Shown here: positions 27,376 through 37,351 of the stretch, piece after piece
How positions within the stretch are numbered: position 1 is the first letter of the stretch
Layout: the number at the start of each line of letters is the position of its first letter
DNA from: Magnetococcales bacterium
GTDB lineage: Bacteria > Pseudomonadota > Magnetococcia > Magnetococcales > UBA8363
Reading direction: 5' to 3'
DNA length: 51,455 nucleotides
Assembly (NCBI GenBank): GCA_002753515.1
Contig: PEAK01000027.1
Coordinates: forward strand, 1-51,455
Notes under the pieces: model-generated
The model's database searches: none
Told to the model about the DNA's origin: nothing
Seen by the model: only the letters and a program-made list of their open reading frames with translations
Program-made: the position numbers and the translations under genes

Positions 27376-29307
27376 CTAGACCGAACACTCCCCACGCACA
27401 ACCCGCTGTAACTGGAAAACAATCGCCTCGATCACTGCCTGCCATCCCCCGGGTTGGGATTGCCGGAATAACCGTACCGATGGATACCAGGGACTCTCCT
27501 CTCTATCCAACAACCAACGCCAGTCCGGAATGTATGGCAACAGACCCCATGCCGGTCGTCCCAACGCCCCAGCCACATGCAGGACAGCCGTATCCACACT
27601 GATCAGCAAATCCAAACAAGCCAATGCACTGGCAGTGTCGGCAAAATCAGTCAGCTCCGCGCTCAGGTCAATACATCCCTGGGAAAAAAGCTCCCGATCC
27701 CCATCCTGAACCTCTTTTTGCAAACTGACGAACGAACACCCGGTAACAGCGAGCAACGGAGCCATCATGGACGCGGATGTGGAACGGATATGGTCGTTTT
27801 TATAGCGCGGGTTGCCACGCCATACCAAGCCAACCTTCAAACCAGGGAGCAAAAAGAGCTTTTTCTTAATAGTGTCGCTACATTCCCCTGTCAGGTAAGA
27901 AACAGGGGCGGGAATCGATTCGAGGGTAATAGCAAAAATTCCGGCAAGACTCATCAAGGGTACTTGATAGTCGCAACGGGGAATATCCTCCAGCCGACTC
28001 ACCAAAAGATCAATGGCTTTGATCTGGGAAAACAACCTATACAAAGAAGGGGGACAAATAACGACCACCGTCCCCCCCTTTTCTTTGACCATGGGGATGA
28101 AACGGATAAATTGCACGCTGTCGCCCAGACCCTGTTCGCAATGAAGCAAAATACGGCGACCTGTCAAAGGGGTGCCATCCCACAAAGGTTGCTGGTGGCC
28201 GTGGGGTTGAAAGCCTTTGGTGCGCCAACGCCATTCATAATTTTGCCATCCCGTCTGATAATCGCCCAGCAACAACTGCGTCAGACCGGCACCAAAATAA
28301 GCTTCTGCAAAGTGGGGATCATTGACCTGCGCCTGGAAAAAGTGGTGTAAGGCCTCTTCCATCCTGCCCTGTTTGTGCAACAGGCTCCCCAAATTGGACA
28401 AGGCCTCAGGGGAGGATGGATTCATGGCCAAAGCCGCATGCAACGCTTCCTGCGCTTCGGTTAATCGTTCCATACTGAGCAAGGCACCACCCAAATGCGA
28501 CAGGGCCTCGGGAAATTGGGGACGTAGGCTCAAAGCCCGCTGATACTTTTCCATGGCGCCAAGGAGATCACCCGCATCCTGTAACGCCACACCCCAGCGC
28601 GACCACGCCTCGGGATAGCCGGGACGAATGGTCACCGCCCGTTGGAATTGTTCCCGGGCCCGGGACAAGTGGCCTTGCTCCTGGAGCATCAAGCCCCAAT
28701 TTACCAAAGCCTCGGGATAATCGGGGCGCAGAACCAAAGAGTGCCGATAACACTCCGCCGCTTCCTCAATCCTTTTCCGGGCGTGCAAGATGCTTCCCAT
28801 GTTCAGATACGCTTCGGCAAACTCGGGATATAGTGTAACCGCCCGGCGATAACTCTCCAGGGCCAACTCCCACTGGCCCAAGGCTTTACAGGCATTGCCC
28901 AAATTGTAACAGGCAACGAAAAAGTCTGGTTTGTAACGCAAGGCGGATCGATAACACGTCACCGCCTCGGCAAAGCGACCTTGTGCCAGCCAAACATTAC
29001 CCAAATTATTGTGGGCCTCGGCAAAATCGGGTTTGATTTTAAGTGCCTTTTCAATCCACGACACCGCCTGGGCATACTGACCCATTTCGCTGAACACCAC
29101 CCCCAACAGATGTGTCGCCTGGAGATGTGCGGGATCATCGCGAAGTATTTCCCGGTACAGGGATTCCGCCTGCGCCAACTCCCCCCGTTTCTGGGCTGCC
29201 AAAGCGTTCTCCAGTATGGTTTGCCCAGGAGAGCAGGAGGGCGTGTTTTGCCGACCAAGCGTCGATTTCACACTCTTTTTTTGCCGACGTCTCAAGGCAC
29301 GGCTCAT
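27376..29307 (-). CDS. TPR protein with C-terminal glycosyltransferase-like domain
   Basis: This is a 643-aa protein. After a basic N-terminus (MSRALRRRQKKSVKS) come about ten tetratricopeptide repeats of 34 residues (for example AEAHNNLGNVWLAQGRFAEA) to about residue 375. The C-terminal part (LLHCEQGLGDSVQFIRFIP, later VGLVWRGNPRYKND and LLISVDTAVLHVAGALGRP) matches the GT9-like domain often fused to TPR arrays. It may glycosylate proteins or use the fold for binding. GGGAGG 7 nt upstream fixes the ATG at 29307. It lies downstream of pnp but behind a terminator. Confidence 0.86.
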   Translation of the reverse strand: MSRALRRRQKKSVKSTLGRQNTPSCSPGQTILENALAAQKRGELAQAESLYREILRDDPAHLQATHLLGVVFSEMGQYAQAVSWIEKALKIKPDFAEAHNNLGNVWLAQGRFAEAVTCYRSALRYKPDFFVACYNLGNACKALGQWELALESYRRAVTLYPEFAEAYLNMGSILHARKRIEEAAECYRHSLVLRPDYPEALVNWGLMLQEQGHLSRAREQFQRAVTIRPGYPEAWSRWGVALQDAGDLLGAMEKYQRALSLRPQFPEALSHLGGALLSMERLTEAQEALHAALAMNPSSPEALSNLGSLLHKQGRMEEALHHFFQAQVNDPHFAEAYFGAGLTQLLLGDYQTGWQNYEWRWRTKGFQPHGHQQPLWDGTPLTGRRILLHCEQGLGDSVQFIRFIPMVKEKGGTVVVICPPSLYRLFSQIKAIDLLVSRLEDIPRCDYQVPLMSLAGIFAITLESIPAPVSYLTGECSDTIKKKLFLLPGLKVGLVWRGNPRYKNDHIRSTSASMMAPLLAVTGCSFVSLQKEVQDGDRELFSQGCIDLSAELTDFADTASALACLDLLISVDTAVLHVAGALGRPAWGLLPYIPDWRWLLDREESPWYPSVRLFRQSQPGGWQAVIEAIVFQLQRVVRGECSV

Positions 29308-29341
29308 GGATAGGCCTCCCAAAAATCAGATAAAAACCCAC

Positions 29342-29380
29342 AAAAAAAGGCGTCTGTCAGAAACAAACGCCCGTTTTTTT
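29342..29380 (-). terminator. Intrinsic terminator after pnp
   Basis: A 9-bp stem with one G-U pair (29349-29357 with 29363-29371) is flanked by an A run on one side and a T run on the other. It therefore works on the minus strand after pnp (47 nt beyond its stop) and could also work on the plus strand. It separates the translation operon from the TPR-glycosyltransferase gene. Confidence 0.88.
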
Positions 29381-29427
29381 AATGCACCGTGGGAACGAAT
29401 CCCCCCGGATATCAACGTTCCATTGCA

Positions 29428-31512
29428 TCAGGAATCGGCAATTTCCTTCATGGTCAGCTTGATACGCCCCTGGCGATCAATATCCAACACTTTGACCTTA
29501 ACCACATCCCCTTCCTTAACCACATCGGTCACCTTGGCGACACGCTTATTGGCCAATTGCGAAATATGAACCAAACCATCCTTGTTGGGCAATATGTTGA
29601 CAAAGGCCCCAAAGTCGGTCACCCGCACCACCTTGCCTTCGTAGATCTGTCCCACTTCAACGTCGGACACAATGCGCTTGATGATGGCCTCCGCCATGGA
29701 CGCGCTCTCACCATTGACCGCAGAGATGGCGATGCTGCCATCATCCTCAATATCAATCTGACATCCGGTCTCCTCGGTAATGCTACGGATGACCTTACCG
29801 CCGGTGCCAATGACATCCCGTATTTTATCGGGATTGATTTTGATGGTGAAGATGCGCGGTGCGTACTGCGACAGTTCCTTGCGACTCTCAGAGATACCTT
29901 TTTTCATTTCTTCCAGGATATGCAGCCGACCTTCACGCGCCTGTCTGAGCGCCACTCCCATGATTTCCCGGTTGATGCCGGTAATTTTAATGTCCATTTG
30001 CAGCGCCGTGATGCCATCGGCATTGCCCGCTACCTTGAAATCCATATCCCCGAAATGGTCCTCATCGCCGATGATATCCGACAGGACGGCGAACCGATCC
30101 CCTTCCTTCACCAAACCCATGGCGATACCCGCCACCGATGTCTTCAGGGGCACGCCGGCATCCATCATGGCCAACACCGAACCACACACGGTTGCCATGG
30201 ATGACGAGCCGTTGGACTCGGTGATTTCCGATGTCACCCGAATGGTATACGGAAAGACCTCTTTGTCCGGCAGGATGGCTGTCAACGCCCGGGTGGCCAG
30301 TTTACCGTGGCCGATTTCCCGACGTCCCGGGGCACCGATCCGCCCCGTTTCCCCGACGCTGTAAGGCGGGAACGTATAATTCAGGTAAAAGCCATCGCGA
30401 AACTCACCATCCAATGTTTCCACAATCTGTTCATCACGGCCAGAACCCAGGGTCACCGCTGCCAACGCCTGTGTTTCACCCCGGGTGAAAAGGGCAGTCC
30501 CGTGGACCCGGGGCAGGATTCCGACTTCACAGACGATCTCCCGCACTGCGGTCAAGGAGCGGCCATCGATGCGTTTGCCTTCCTCAAGGATGCGCGTGCG
30601 AATGACTTCCGACTCCAACTTTTTCATCATGTTCCGGACATCGTTGGCATGGGCCTTTTCCGGTCCGCCAAAGGCATCCACGGCATTTTTCTTCAGCGTC
30701 GACATGACTTCCTGACGCTTCAGTTTGTCGATGATTTCATAGGCATTGCGGACATCCGCCAAAAAGCGCTCGCGCACCTCGTTTTTCAAGGCGGCATCCA
30801 CCACCGGTTCTTCGACGTGCATCCGTGGTTTGCCGCATTCAGCCGCCAATTCCCGTATCGCCGCCACCACCGGTTGATACGCCTCGAAGCCCGCCGTAAT
30901 GGCATCCAACATTTGCACTTCGGTCAGGAAATCAACTTCTGATTCCACCATGGTCACCGCATCGGCTGTGCCGGCGACAACCAAGTCCAGACGTGTTTCC
31001 TCCATCTCTTTGGGGGTGGGATTGATGACAATCTCATTATTGATAAAACCCACCCGGGCCCCGCCGATGGGACCATCAAAGGGCAACCCGGAAATCGCCA
31101 GCGCCGCCGAGGCCCCGATCATCGCCACGATGTCGGATGAATTTTCCCCATCGTAAGAGATCACTGTGGCAACCACCTGGGTATCCAGATAATACCCTTT
31201 GGGGAACAACGGCCTTAAGGGGCGGTCAATCAATCTGGAAGTCAGGATTTCTTTCTCAGAGGGCCGGGTTTCGCGTTTGATGAATCCCCCCGGGATGCGC
31301 CCAGCCGCCCAGGATTTCTCCTGATAATGGACACCCAGTGGAAAAAAATCCATGCCCGGTCTGGGCTCCTTGTCCGCTGTTGCGGTCACAAGGACCATGG
31401 TTTCCCCCATAGTCGCCAACACCGCCCCATCCGCCTGGCGCGCAATGCGCCCCGTCTCAAGGGTCAGGGTTGAACGCCCGAATTGAACCGTTTTTTTGTG
31501 AATTTTAAACAT
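29428..31512 (-). CDS. pnp: Polynucleotide phosphorylase
   Basis: This is PNPase (694 aa), the 3'-5' phosphorolytic exoribonuclease of the degradosome. Two RNase PH domains (N-terminal about 1-230, C-terminal about 310-540) surround a helical domain. The second core includes [19 protein letters not shown] and the [13 protein letters not shown] active-site region. A KH domain ([17 protein letters not shown]) and a C-terminal S1 domain ([19 protein letters not shown]) complete it. It is preceded by rpsO, the usual order, and ends at a terminator. Confidence 0.98.
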   Translation of the reverse strand: MFKIHKKTVQFGRSTLTLETGRIARQADGAVLATMGETMVLVTATADKEPRPGMDFFPLGVHYQEKSWAAGRIPGGFIKRETRPSEKEILTSRLIDRPLRPLFPKGYYLDTQVVATVISYDGENSSDIVAMIGASAALAISGLPFDGPIGGARVGFINNEIVINPTPKEMEETRLDLVVAGTADAVTMVESEVDFLTEVQMLDAITAGFEAYQPVVAAIRELAAECGKPRMHVEEPVVDAALKNEVRERFLADVRNAYEIIDKLKRQEVMSTLKKNAVDAFGGPEKAHANDVRNMMKKLESEVIRTRILEEGKRIDGRSLTAVREIVCEVGILPRVHGTALFTRGETQALAAVTLGSGRDEQIVETLDGEFRDGFYLNYTFPPYSVGETGRIGAPGRREIGHGKLATRALTAILPDKEVFPYTIRVTSEITESNGSSSMATVCGSVLAMMDAGVPLKTSVAGIAMGLVKEGDRFAVLSDIIGDEDHFGDMDFKVAGNADGITALQMDIKITGINREIMGVALRQAREGRLHILEEMKKGISESRKELSQYAPRIFTIKINPDKIRDVIGTGGKVIRSITEETGCQIDIEDDGSIAISAVNGESASMAEAIIKRIVSDVEVGQIYEGKVVRVTDFGAFVNILPNKDGLVHISQLANKRVAKVTDVVKEGDVVKVKVLDIDRQGRIKLTMKEIADS

Positions 31513-31567
31513 TATTTTCTCTTTTCCCTAAGTGCGCGGACGAACCGATGCCAGCGCCGGCTTACAA

Positions 31568-31837
31568 TCATTTACGCAGATTCAGTCTTTGGATCAAACT
31601 TTGATACCGCCCCTTGTCTTTCTCTTGGACATACGCCAGCAGGCGTCTGCGCAACCCGACCATTTTCAACAATCCCCGCCGTGAATGATGATCTTTGACG
31701 TTCTGGCGCAAATGTTCTGTCAAATTATTAATTCTTTCCGTCAACAAGGCCACCTGGACTTCCGGCGAACCGGTATCCTTTTCCTTGATGGCGAAATCCT
31801 TGATGAGCTGTTGCTTCCTCTCGGGCGTCATCGACAT
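31568..31837 (-). CDS. rpsO: Ribosomal protein S15
   Basis: S15 (89 aa) binds the central domain of 16S rRNA. The sequence is fully canonical: [30 protein letters not shown], the DHHSRRGLL rRNA-contact loop and [13 protein letters not shown]. The start at 31837 has AAGGAG upstream. It lies between truB and pnp as in most proteobacteria; in E. coli S15 represses its own translation through a pseudoknot, which was not resolved here. Confidence 0.98.
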   Translation of the reverse strand: MSMTPERKQQLIKDFAIKEKDTGSPEVQVALLTERINNLTEHLRQNVKDHHSRRGLLKMVGLRRRLLAYVQEKDKGRYQSLIQRLNLRK

Positions 31838-31887
31838 CGGGCATCTCCTTATAAGTAATGAATAGAACTGACCTTTATGCTCTGACA

Positions 31888-32820
31888 TCAGGCAAAATGA
31901 AACAGACGTTTAAGCTTGCATAACCGCCTGGGACTGTCGGTACCACCGCCCTCCAAATCACCCAGAGCGGCAAACCGTCCATCGGGATCCAAAAGGCGAA
32001 CCGCTCCCGATGCGAATCCCTCGGCGTCAAGCCAAACCGCCTGGCCATTTTTCACCTTATGCCAGACATCAACCCGCAGACGTAGTGCCGGGATGTCGTC
32101 CAGCACCCTATCCAAGGGAAATAACACTTCTTGAAGACGGTCATCACGAACCATGCCATCCAACTGGTCCAATGTAACCCCCTCCTCCAACGAAAACCCC
32201 AACGTACGCGTCCTGAGCAAACGTTCCAGATGTGCCGGGCACCCCAGATACCGTCCCAGATCCCGTGCCAAAGCCCGCATGTAGGCCCCCTTGCCACTGC
32301 GCACCAGGATATGTGCCACGGGACCTTCCATGCTCTCCAGGCCGATATCGTGGATGACGATCTTGCGGGGTTCCATTTCAAAGACTTCCCCACGACGGGC
32401 CCTTTCGTAGGCTCGTTCGCCATCGACATGAATCGCGGAATAGATGGGTGGCACCTGATCAATTTCACCGCGAAACCGTTCCAGTGCTGCGGTAATCGCC
32501 GCCGCACCGGGGATTTCCCCACCCTCGCGCACCACCGAACCCGTGGGATCACAGGTATCGGTCTCCGCACCGAAACGGACCCAACACCGATACCCTTTGT
32601 CACCTTCCAGTACATGGACAAGCGTTTTGGTGGCTTCGCCCAGGGCCACTGGCAACAAACCCTCAGAAAAGGGGTCCAAAGTGCCACCGTGACCCGCCTT
32701 GGCGGCGCGGGTAATATGCCGTACCCGTTCCACAACCTGGGAAGAAGTCATGCCACGACTCTTATGGATGGCCAACCAACCATGGATCGACTTACCACGA
32801 CTTTTCCCACCACGTCCCAT
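31888..32820 (-). CDS. truB: tRNA pseudouridine(55) synthase TruB
   Basis: TruB (310 aa) makes pseudouridine 55 in the T loop of tRNAs. The catalytic Asp49 is in [19 protein letters not shown], and other family blocks are [10 protein letters not shown] and [16 protein letters not shown]. The start is ATG 32820, or GTG 32823 directly before it; GAGGAG is upstream. It follows rbfA by 12 nt on the same strand. Confidence 0.96.
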   Translation of the reverse strand: MGRGGKSRGKSIHGWLAIHKSRGMTSSQVVERVRHITRAAKAGHGGTLDPFSEGLLPVALGEATKTLVHVLEGDKGYRCWVRFGAETDTCDPTGSVVREGGEIPGAAAITAALERFRGEIDQVPPIYSAIHVDGERAYERARRGEVFEMEPRKIVIHDIGLESMEGPVAHILVRSGKGAYMRALARDLGRYLGCPAHLERLLRTRTLGFSLEEGVTLDQLDGMVRDDRLQEVLFPLDRVLDDIPALRLRVDVWHKVKNGQAVWLDAEGFASGAVRLLDPDGRFAALGDLEGGGTDSPRRLCKLKRLFHFA

Positions 32821-32832
32821 CACACCATCTCC

Positions 32833-33210
32833 TCAGTCACTCGTCGCAGGTATGGTCAAAGAACCCAATAACTTTTCCATACGATTGCCGTACTCCAAGG
32901 AGGTATCTTCCTTGAAACGCAACTCCGGCACCTTGCGCAACCGCATCCGCCGGCCCAATTGGCTGCGGATATAGCCCGATGCCCGTTGCAATGCCTCAAT
33001 GCCGTGCAACTCGGCTGGCGGACCACCCTCCGATTTTTTGTCACCGTAAGCGGTCACATAAACCGTTGCCACCTGCATATCGCCACTGACCATCACCTCG
33101 GTCACCGAGATCAGCCCCTCACCGCGAACGCTGTGGATCTCACCCCGGAGGAGCATCTCGGCAATTTCTCTTTGAATCTGGCCCCCAACCTTTTGGGCTC
33201 GGACACCCAT
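32833..33210 (-). CDS. rbfA: Ribosome-binding factor A
   Basis: RbfA (125 aa) is a KH-like 30S maturation factor. It starts MGVRAQKVGGQIQREIAEML and has the family segments ISVTEVMVSGDMQVATVYVT and GYIRSQLGRRMRLRKVPEL. ATG at 33210 shares its A with the TGA of the DUF503 gene, so translation is coupled; an in-frame extension to 33249 has no family similarity and overlaps DUF503. Confidence 0.96.
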   Translation of the reverse strand: MGVRAQKVGGQIQREIAEMLLRGEIHSVRGEGLISVTEVMVSGDMQVATVYVTAYGDKKSEGGPPAELHGIEALQRASGYIRSQLGRRMRLRKVPELRFKEDTSLEYGNRMEKLLGSLTIPATSD

Positions 33211-33494
33211 CAAAGCATCTCCACGCGATAGTCCACGATCACGACACACCCTTCCGTTTCAACAAACCGCACCACCTTGCTCAAGACACCCTGTAACCAG
33301 ACCGCATCAGCACTCACCGCCACAAAGGCCACATCGGCAGTTCCCCAAACATCCTGACTCCCGACCTCGGAGACCGCCACATGAAAGCGATGCCGCACCC
33401 TCTCCAGGAGGCTTTTGACGATGCTGCGCTTCTCCTTGAGCGACCCGACGCCATGCAAGGCCAAACGTATCTCCAACAAACCCACGCGTGTCAT
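33210..33494 (-). CDS. DUF503 family protein (YlxP-like)
   Basis: This is a 94-aa DUF503 protein, a small ferredoxin-like fold found beside infB and rbfA in many bacteria (YlxP in Bacillus, linked to ribosome assembly). Family features are VGLLEIRLALHGVGSLKEKR and VAVSEVGSQDVWGTADVAFV. It overlaps the infB stop by 4 nt (ATGA) and the rbfA start by 1 nt. Confidence 0.93.
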   Translation of the reverse strand: MTRVGLLEIRLALHGVGSLKEKRSIVKSLLERVRHRFHVAVSEVGSQDVWGTADVAFVAVSADAVWLQGVLSKVVRFVETEGCVVIVDYRVEML

Positions 33495-36400
33495 GCGGAT
33501 ATGGTCTGACGAACCTCCTCGATCATGAAGGCCTCAAGGACATCACCAGTTTTGAAATCATTGAATTTTTCAAGACTGATACCGCAATCCTGTCCCTCAC
33601 GCACTTCCTTGGTATCATCCTTGAAGCGCTTCAAGGCCAACAGTTTGCCGTCATACACGACGACACTATCCCGCACGACGCGGATTCGGGATTTGGATGG
33701 GATAACCCCATGGGTTACCACGCACCCGGCCACATTACCCACCTTGGAAATGCGGAAGACCTCGCGAATGGAAGCACTGCCCAGGAATATTTCGCGTTGT
33801 GTCGGGGCCAGTTTCCCTTCCATCGCCCGCGTCATATCCTCAAGCAAATCGTAGATCACCGTATAAAATCTCAGGTCGATCTTTTCCCGCTTGGCCATCT
33901 CCCGGGCCTTGGCATCGGCACGTACATTAAACCCGAGGATCACCGCGTCAGAAGCCATGGCCAGCATGACATCCGATTCGTTGATACCACCCACGCCGGT
34001 GTGTATCACATTGAGGCGGATCTCCGGGTGTTCGATTTTCATCAAGGATTCCGCCACCGCCTCAACGGAGCCGCGCACATCCCCCTTGACAACAACCTTG
34101 ATTTCTTCCAGTTCGCCCTTTTGGATCTGACTGAACAAATCATCCAGTTGGGTCGGCTGGGCGGTACGCAAATGCTCCTGTTCCTTTTGCTTGATCTGGC
34201 GAAACGAGGCGATATCCTTGGCCCTTTTTTCATCCTGAACCGTAATCAGTTCGTCACCCGCCTCCGGGACTCCCGACAGACCGATAATTTCCACCGGCAT
34301 CGCCGGCCCCGCCTTTTGAATAGTTTGGCCGCGATCATTGATCAGGGAACGGACCTTGCCCCATTGCTGGCCAACGACAAAGATATCCCCCTCCGCCAAC
34401 GTGCCGCTCTGAACCAGGCAGGTTGCCACCGCCCCCCGGCCTTTGTCCAACTTGGCCTCGACGATCGTCCCACGGGCATTTTTATTGGGATTGGCCCGGA
34501 GTCCGAGAACTTCCGACTGCAACAAGATCATCTCTTCCAAGCCTTCAACCCCGGTACCATCCAATGCCGATACATTGGCGAAAATGGTCTGTCCACCCCA
34601 CTCCTCGGGAATCAATTCGTATTCCGTCAACTGTTGCTTGATCCGGTCCGGATTGGCACCAACCTTGTCGATTTTGTTGACCGCGACAATGATGGGAACC
34701 TTGGCATCCTTGGCATGGCTGATCGCCTCCACCGTCTGCGGCATCACACCATCATCCGCAGCCACGACCAGGACCACGATGTCGGTCACCTTGGCACCCC
34801 GCGAACGCATGGCGGTAAAGGCCGCATGCCCCGGCGTATCGATGAACGTAATGGCGGCCCCGCTCTTCAAGGTCACCTGGTAGGCACCAATATGCTGGGT
34901 GATGCCGCCATACTCCCTGGACGCCACATCGGTCTGCCGGATCGCATCCAACAAGGATGTCTTACCATGATCCACGTGACCCATGATGGTCACCACCGGG
35001 GGACGGAAAATCAACTGATCTTCGCTATCGGTGACCTCGGTCAGTTCCGCGACGATATCCGCCTCTTCCGAAACCGTCTTGGGACGATGCCCCAACTCCT
35101 CGACCACCAACACCGCCGTATCCTGATCCAAGACCTGGTTGATGGTCACCATCATCCCCTGGTCGAACAACAGTTTGACCACCTCGGAGGCCTTGACGGC
35201 CATCCGACTGGCCAATTCCGCCACCGTGATCACATCGGGAATCACCACATCGCGCACCACGGGTCCGACCTGCATCGCCTGTTGGCCCGCATACAGTTCT
35301 TCGCGCCCACCCCGACCCTTGCCCCGACCGTGTCGACCCTTGCGCGGACTCAAAGCCTTCTCGGCTTCAGAGTCCACCGACTTGCGTCCCTTCCTTTTGA
35401 CCTTGGTTTTCAGGGTTTTACGCCCCTGCCCTTCCTCGGTTTCGTTCTTTCGCCGCTCTTCCAACAAGCGTTTTTGCTCACGCAACTCTTCAAGTTGCGC
35501 CAATCGTTTGGTCACCAAAGCTTCGGTTTTTTTGCGCGCCACATCCTCTTTCTGCGCCCGGGTCATCTTTTTCTTTTGGGCACCCGATTTATCCCCGTCC
35601 TCCTCCGGCAAACCACCCAAATTTTTGATCGGATCCGCCACTCTGCCCGGTTCCGCCGCTCTGACCGGTTCCGTTGCTCTGACCGGTTCCGCCGCCCTGC
35701 CCGGTTCCGCCATCGTGCGCATGGGACGCGGCGGCTCGGATTGCTTCGGTCGCACAGGGTCCACGCGCACCTCACGCATCTCTTCCCGCTGGGGCTGGCT
35801 CTCTTCCACCACCCGTTCCGGATCGCCCTGCACCTGGTCGGACACAGGTGCCCTGTCTTCCGTGCCACTCTCCGGTTCCTGTGTTGGCTCCTCCACCGGG
35901 GTCACCGCCGCCGCCCCAACCGCGACTAGCTTTTGCGCCGGTTCGACGACATCCACCGCCTCCTCAACGCCCGCTGTGTCAGTCGACTCCTCGGACAGGG
36001 TCACTTCCTCTCCGTGCCCTTCCTCCACCGCCTCGGCGTCACCCCCATCCGCGGATTCCTCAGCGTCCTGAAGATCCTCAGCCGCAGCGGCCTCAGCAGA
36101 CTCGGCAGAGGTCGTATCCTCCTGCTGTTCCAACCGATACCCCGACTCTTCCTGTTCATAGGTGAACATGGAATCATCGCCAGGGGCGGTCTCCAATTCC
36201 TGACGCTCCTCCTGCTCCTGACGCATCCGTTTACGCTCTTCCGGAGTCAAAGGAGTCAAAATCTGGTGCCTGGAGCGATCCTGGGCGTCCGAACCCGCAC
36301 CCCTGGAGGCATCGCCACCCTTGTGCCCAGCCGCCTGGGTGTGTTCGGAGCCCGCCATTCCGGCTGCATCCTGAGGCTCACCGGCTTTCACGAACGTTTT

Positions 36401-36571
36401 CTTCCGGCGCACCTCCACCACAACGCTTTTACTTCTCCCATGGGAAAAGTTTTGCTTGATGGAACCGCCTTCAACGGTCTTCCTGAGCACGATACGCCGT
36501 GGTGCCTTGAGACGTAACTTGCCCTCACCTTCTTCGATCTTCTTAGACTCACTCAAAAGATCAATCTCCAC
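33491..36571 (-). CDS. infB: Translation initiation factor IF-2
   Basis: IF-2 (1026 aa) delivers fMet-tRNA to the 30S subunit. A long charged N-terminal extension (about 1-430) is rich in Glu, Ala, Arg and Pro and contains a short repeat of AEPVRA/ATEPVR type. It is followed by the IF2-N domain and the GTPase: G1 GHVDHGKTSLL, G3 DTPGHAAF, G4 NKID. The C-terminal domains that bind the initiator tRNA are complete. GTG at 36571 is the start; no clear Shine-Dalgarno was seen. A 135-nt gap without features separates it from ylxR. Confidence 0.97.
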   Translation of the reverse strand: MEIDLLSESKKIEEGEGKLRLKAPRRIVLRKTVEGGSIKQNFSHGRSKSVVVEVRRKKTFVKAGEPQDAAGMAGSEHTQAAGHKGGDASRGAGSDAQDRSRHQILTPLTPEERKRMRQEQEERQELETAPGDDSMFTYEQEESGYRLEQQEDTTSAESAEAAAAEDLQDAEESADGGDAEAVEEGHGEEVTLSEESTDTAGVEEAVDVVEPAQKLVAVGAAAVTPVEEPTQEPESGTEDRAPVSDQVQGDPERVVEESQPQREEMREVRVDPVRPKQSEPPRPMRTMAEPGRAAEPVRATEPVRAAEPGRVADPIKNLGGLPEEDGDKSGAQKKKMTRAQKEDVARKKTEALVTKRLAQLEELREQKRLLEERRKNETEEGQGRKTLKTKVKRKGRKSVDSEAEKALSPRKGRHGRGKGRGGREELYAGQQAMQVGPVVRDVVIPDVITVAELASRMAVKASEVVKLLFDQGMMVTINQVLDQDTAVLVVEELGHRPKTVSEEADIVAELTEVTDSEDQLIFRPPVVTIMGHVDHGKTSLLDAIRQTDVASREYGGITQHIGAYQVTLKSGAAITFIDTPGHAAFTAMRSRGAKVTDIVVLVVAADDGVMPQTVEAISHAKDAKVPIIVAVNKIDKVGANPDRIKQQLTEYELIPEEWGGQTIFANVSALDGTGVEGLEEMILLQSEVLGLRANPNKNARGTIVEAKLDKGRGAVATCLVQSGTLAEGDIFVVGQQWGKVRSLINDRGQTIQKAGPAMPVEIIGLSGVPEAGDELITVQDEKRAKDIASFRQIKQKEQEHLRTAQPTQLDDLFSQIQKGELEEIKVVVKGDVRGSVEAVAESLMKIEHPEIRLNVIHTGVGGINESDVMLAMASDAVILGFNVRADAKAREMAKREKIDLRFYTVIYDLLEDMTRAMEGKLAPTQREIFLGSASIREVFRISKVGNVAGCVVTHGVIPSKSRIRVVRDSVVVYDGKLLALKRFKDDTKEVREGQDCGISLEKFNDFKTGDVLEAFMIEEVRQTISA

Positions 36572-36706
36572 CGGTTTGAATGACTTGTAACAACCCCACC
36601 GCTCCTAAACCCCGCCCCCGACAACTTCAAAAGCGACCGTTCCATCTCTTCAAGGGACTTCTGCCACTTAACATCGCCCTGGATACCGCTCCGGGTTGAG
36701 AGGACA

Positions 36707-37351
36707 CTACCCACCGTCCCACGCCCGATCCCGATAAAACGTCAACCAGCGCAACGCATCTGTTTGAATCCTGTGTTCCAAACCCGCATCGTGAATCGCC
36801 AAAACCACCGAAGGTGACCAACCGCAAGCCGACCCAAGGCTTTCGCTATCCAACAATTCCAACCACTCCCCTTGCCAAGCGTACCGGCGCACGACACTTG
36901 TCACCTTCTGCCTGGTATTGTCGGAGATATCCTCAGCCACAATCACCAATGGCCTGCGTCCCGTCTGCAACAATTCCTCCAGTTCCCGCACCCCCCTTTG
37001 CACCACCCCCGCACGTCTGGCCAAACCCAAACCATCGAGGAAACGCCTGGATAACGCCACCCCACAGCGTTGGACCAAGGTCTCCAAAGCGCCACCGGAA
37101 CCATGCTTCTTCAACAAGCGCTCGACGTTGGCCGCAGTCGGCCACACATAAAGTCCACGTCCTGGCAACCGTCCCGCCACATCTTCCACCAACGTCCCCT
37201 CCGGTGCCCTGACGAACCGCAACAGGCGCTCCCGGGGACAACTCACACGACTCAAGCAACAGGAACGAACCGCCCCCTCATGATTTAGCCGCTGCTGCGT
37301 GTTGCGATGCTTCTGCGTCAGATTTTTTCTCCGCGTCCCCTTCATTTTCAA
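36707..37351 (-). CDS. YlxR (DUF448) - L7Ae-like fused RNA-binding protein
   Basis: This 214-aa protein fuses an N-terminal YlxR/DUF448 domain (VRSCCLSRVSCPRERLLRFV, later GRGLYVWPT) to an L7Ae-like fold (LDGLGLARRAGVVQRGVREL, then RPLVIVAEDISDNTRQKV). The fusion is common in alphaproteobacteria, while many other bacteria keep two genes. Both domains bind RNA. The start is uncertain: ATG 37351 lies inside nusA (74-nt overlap) while the domain itself begins near 37275; a TTG or GTG inside is possible. Confidence 0.85.
   Translation of the reverse strand: MKMKGTRRKNLTQKHRNTQQRLNHEGAVRSCCLSRVSCPRERLLRFVRAPEGTLVEDVAGRLPGRGLYVWPTAANVERLLKKHGSGGALETLVQRCGVALSRRFLDGLGLARRAGVVQRGVRELEELLQTGRRPLVIVAEDISDNTRQKVTSVVRRYAWQGEWLELLDSESLGSACGWSPSVVLAIHDAGLEHRIQTDALRWLTFYRDRAWDGG

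Noticed and set aside
33488-35929. 813-codon plus-strand open frame opposite infB
   Set aside because: It is a shadow of the high-GC infB coding sequence; its product is His/Arg/Leu-rich with no domain, while infB is unmistakable.
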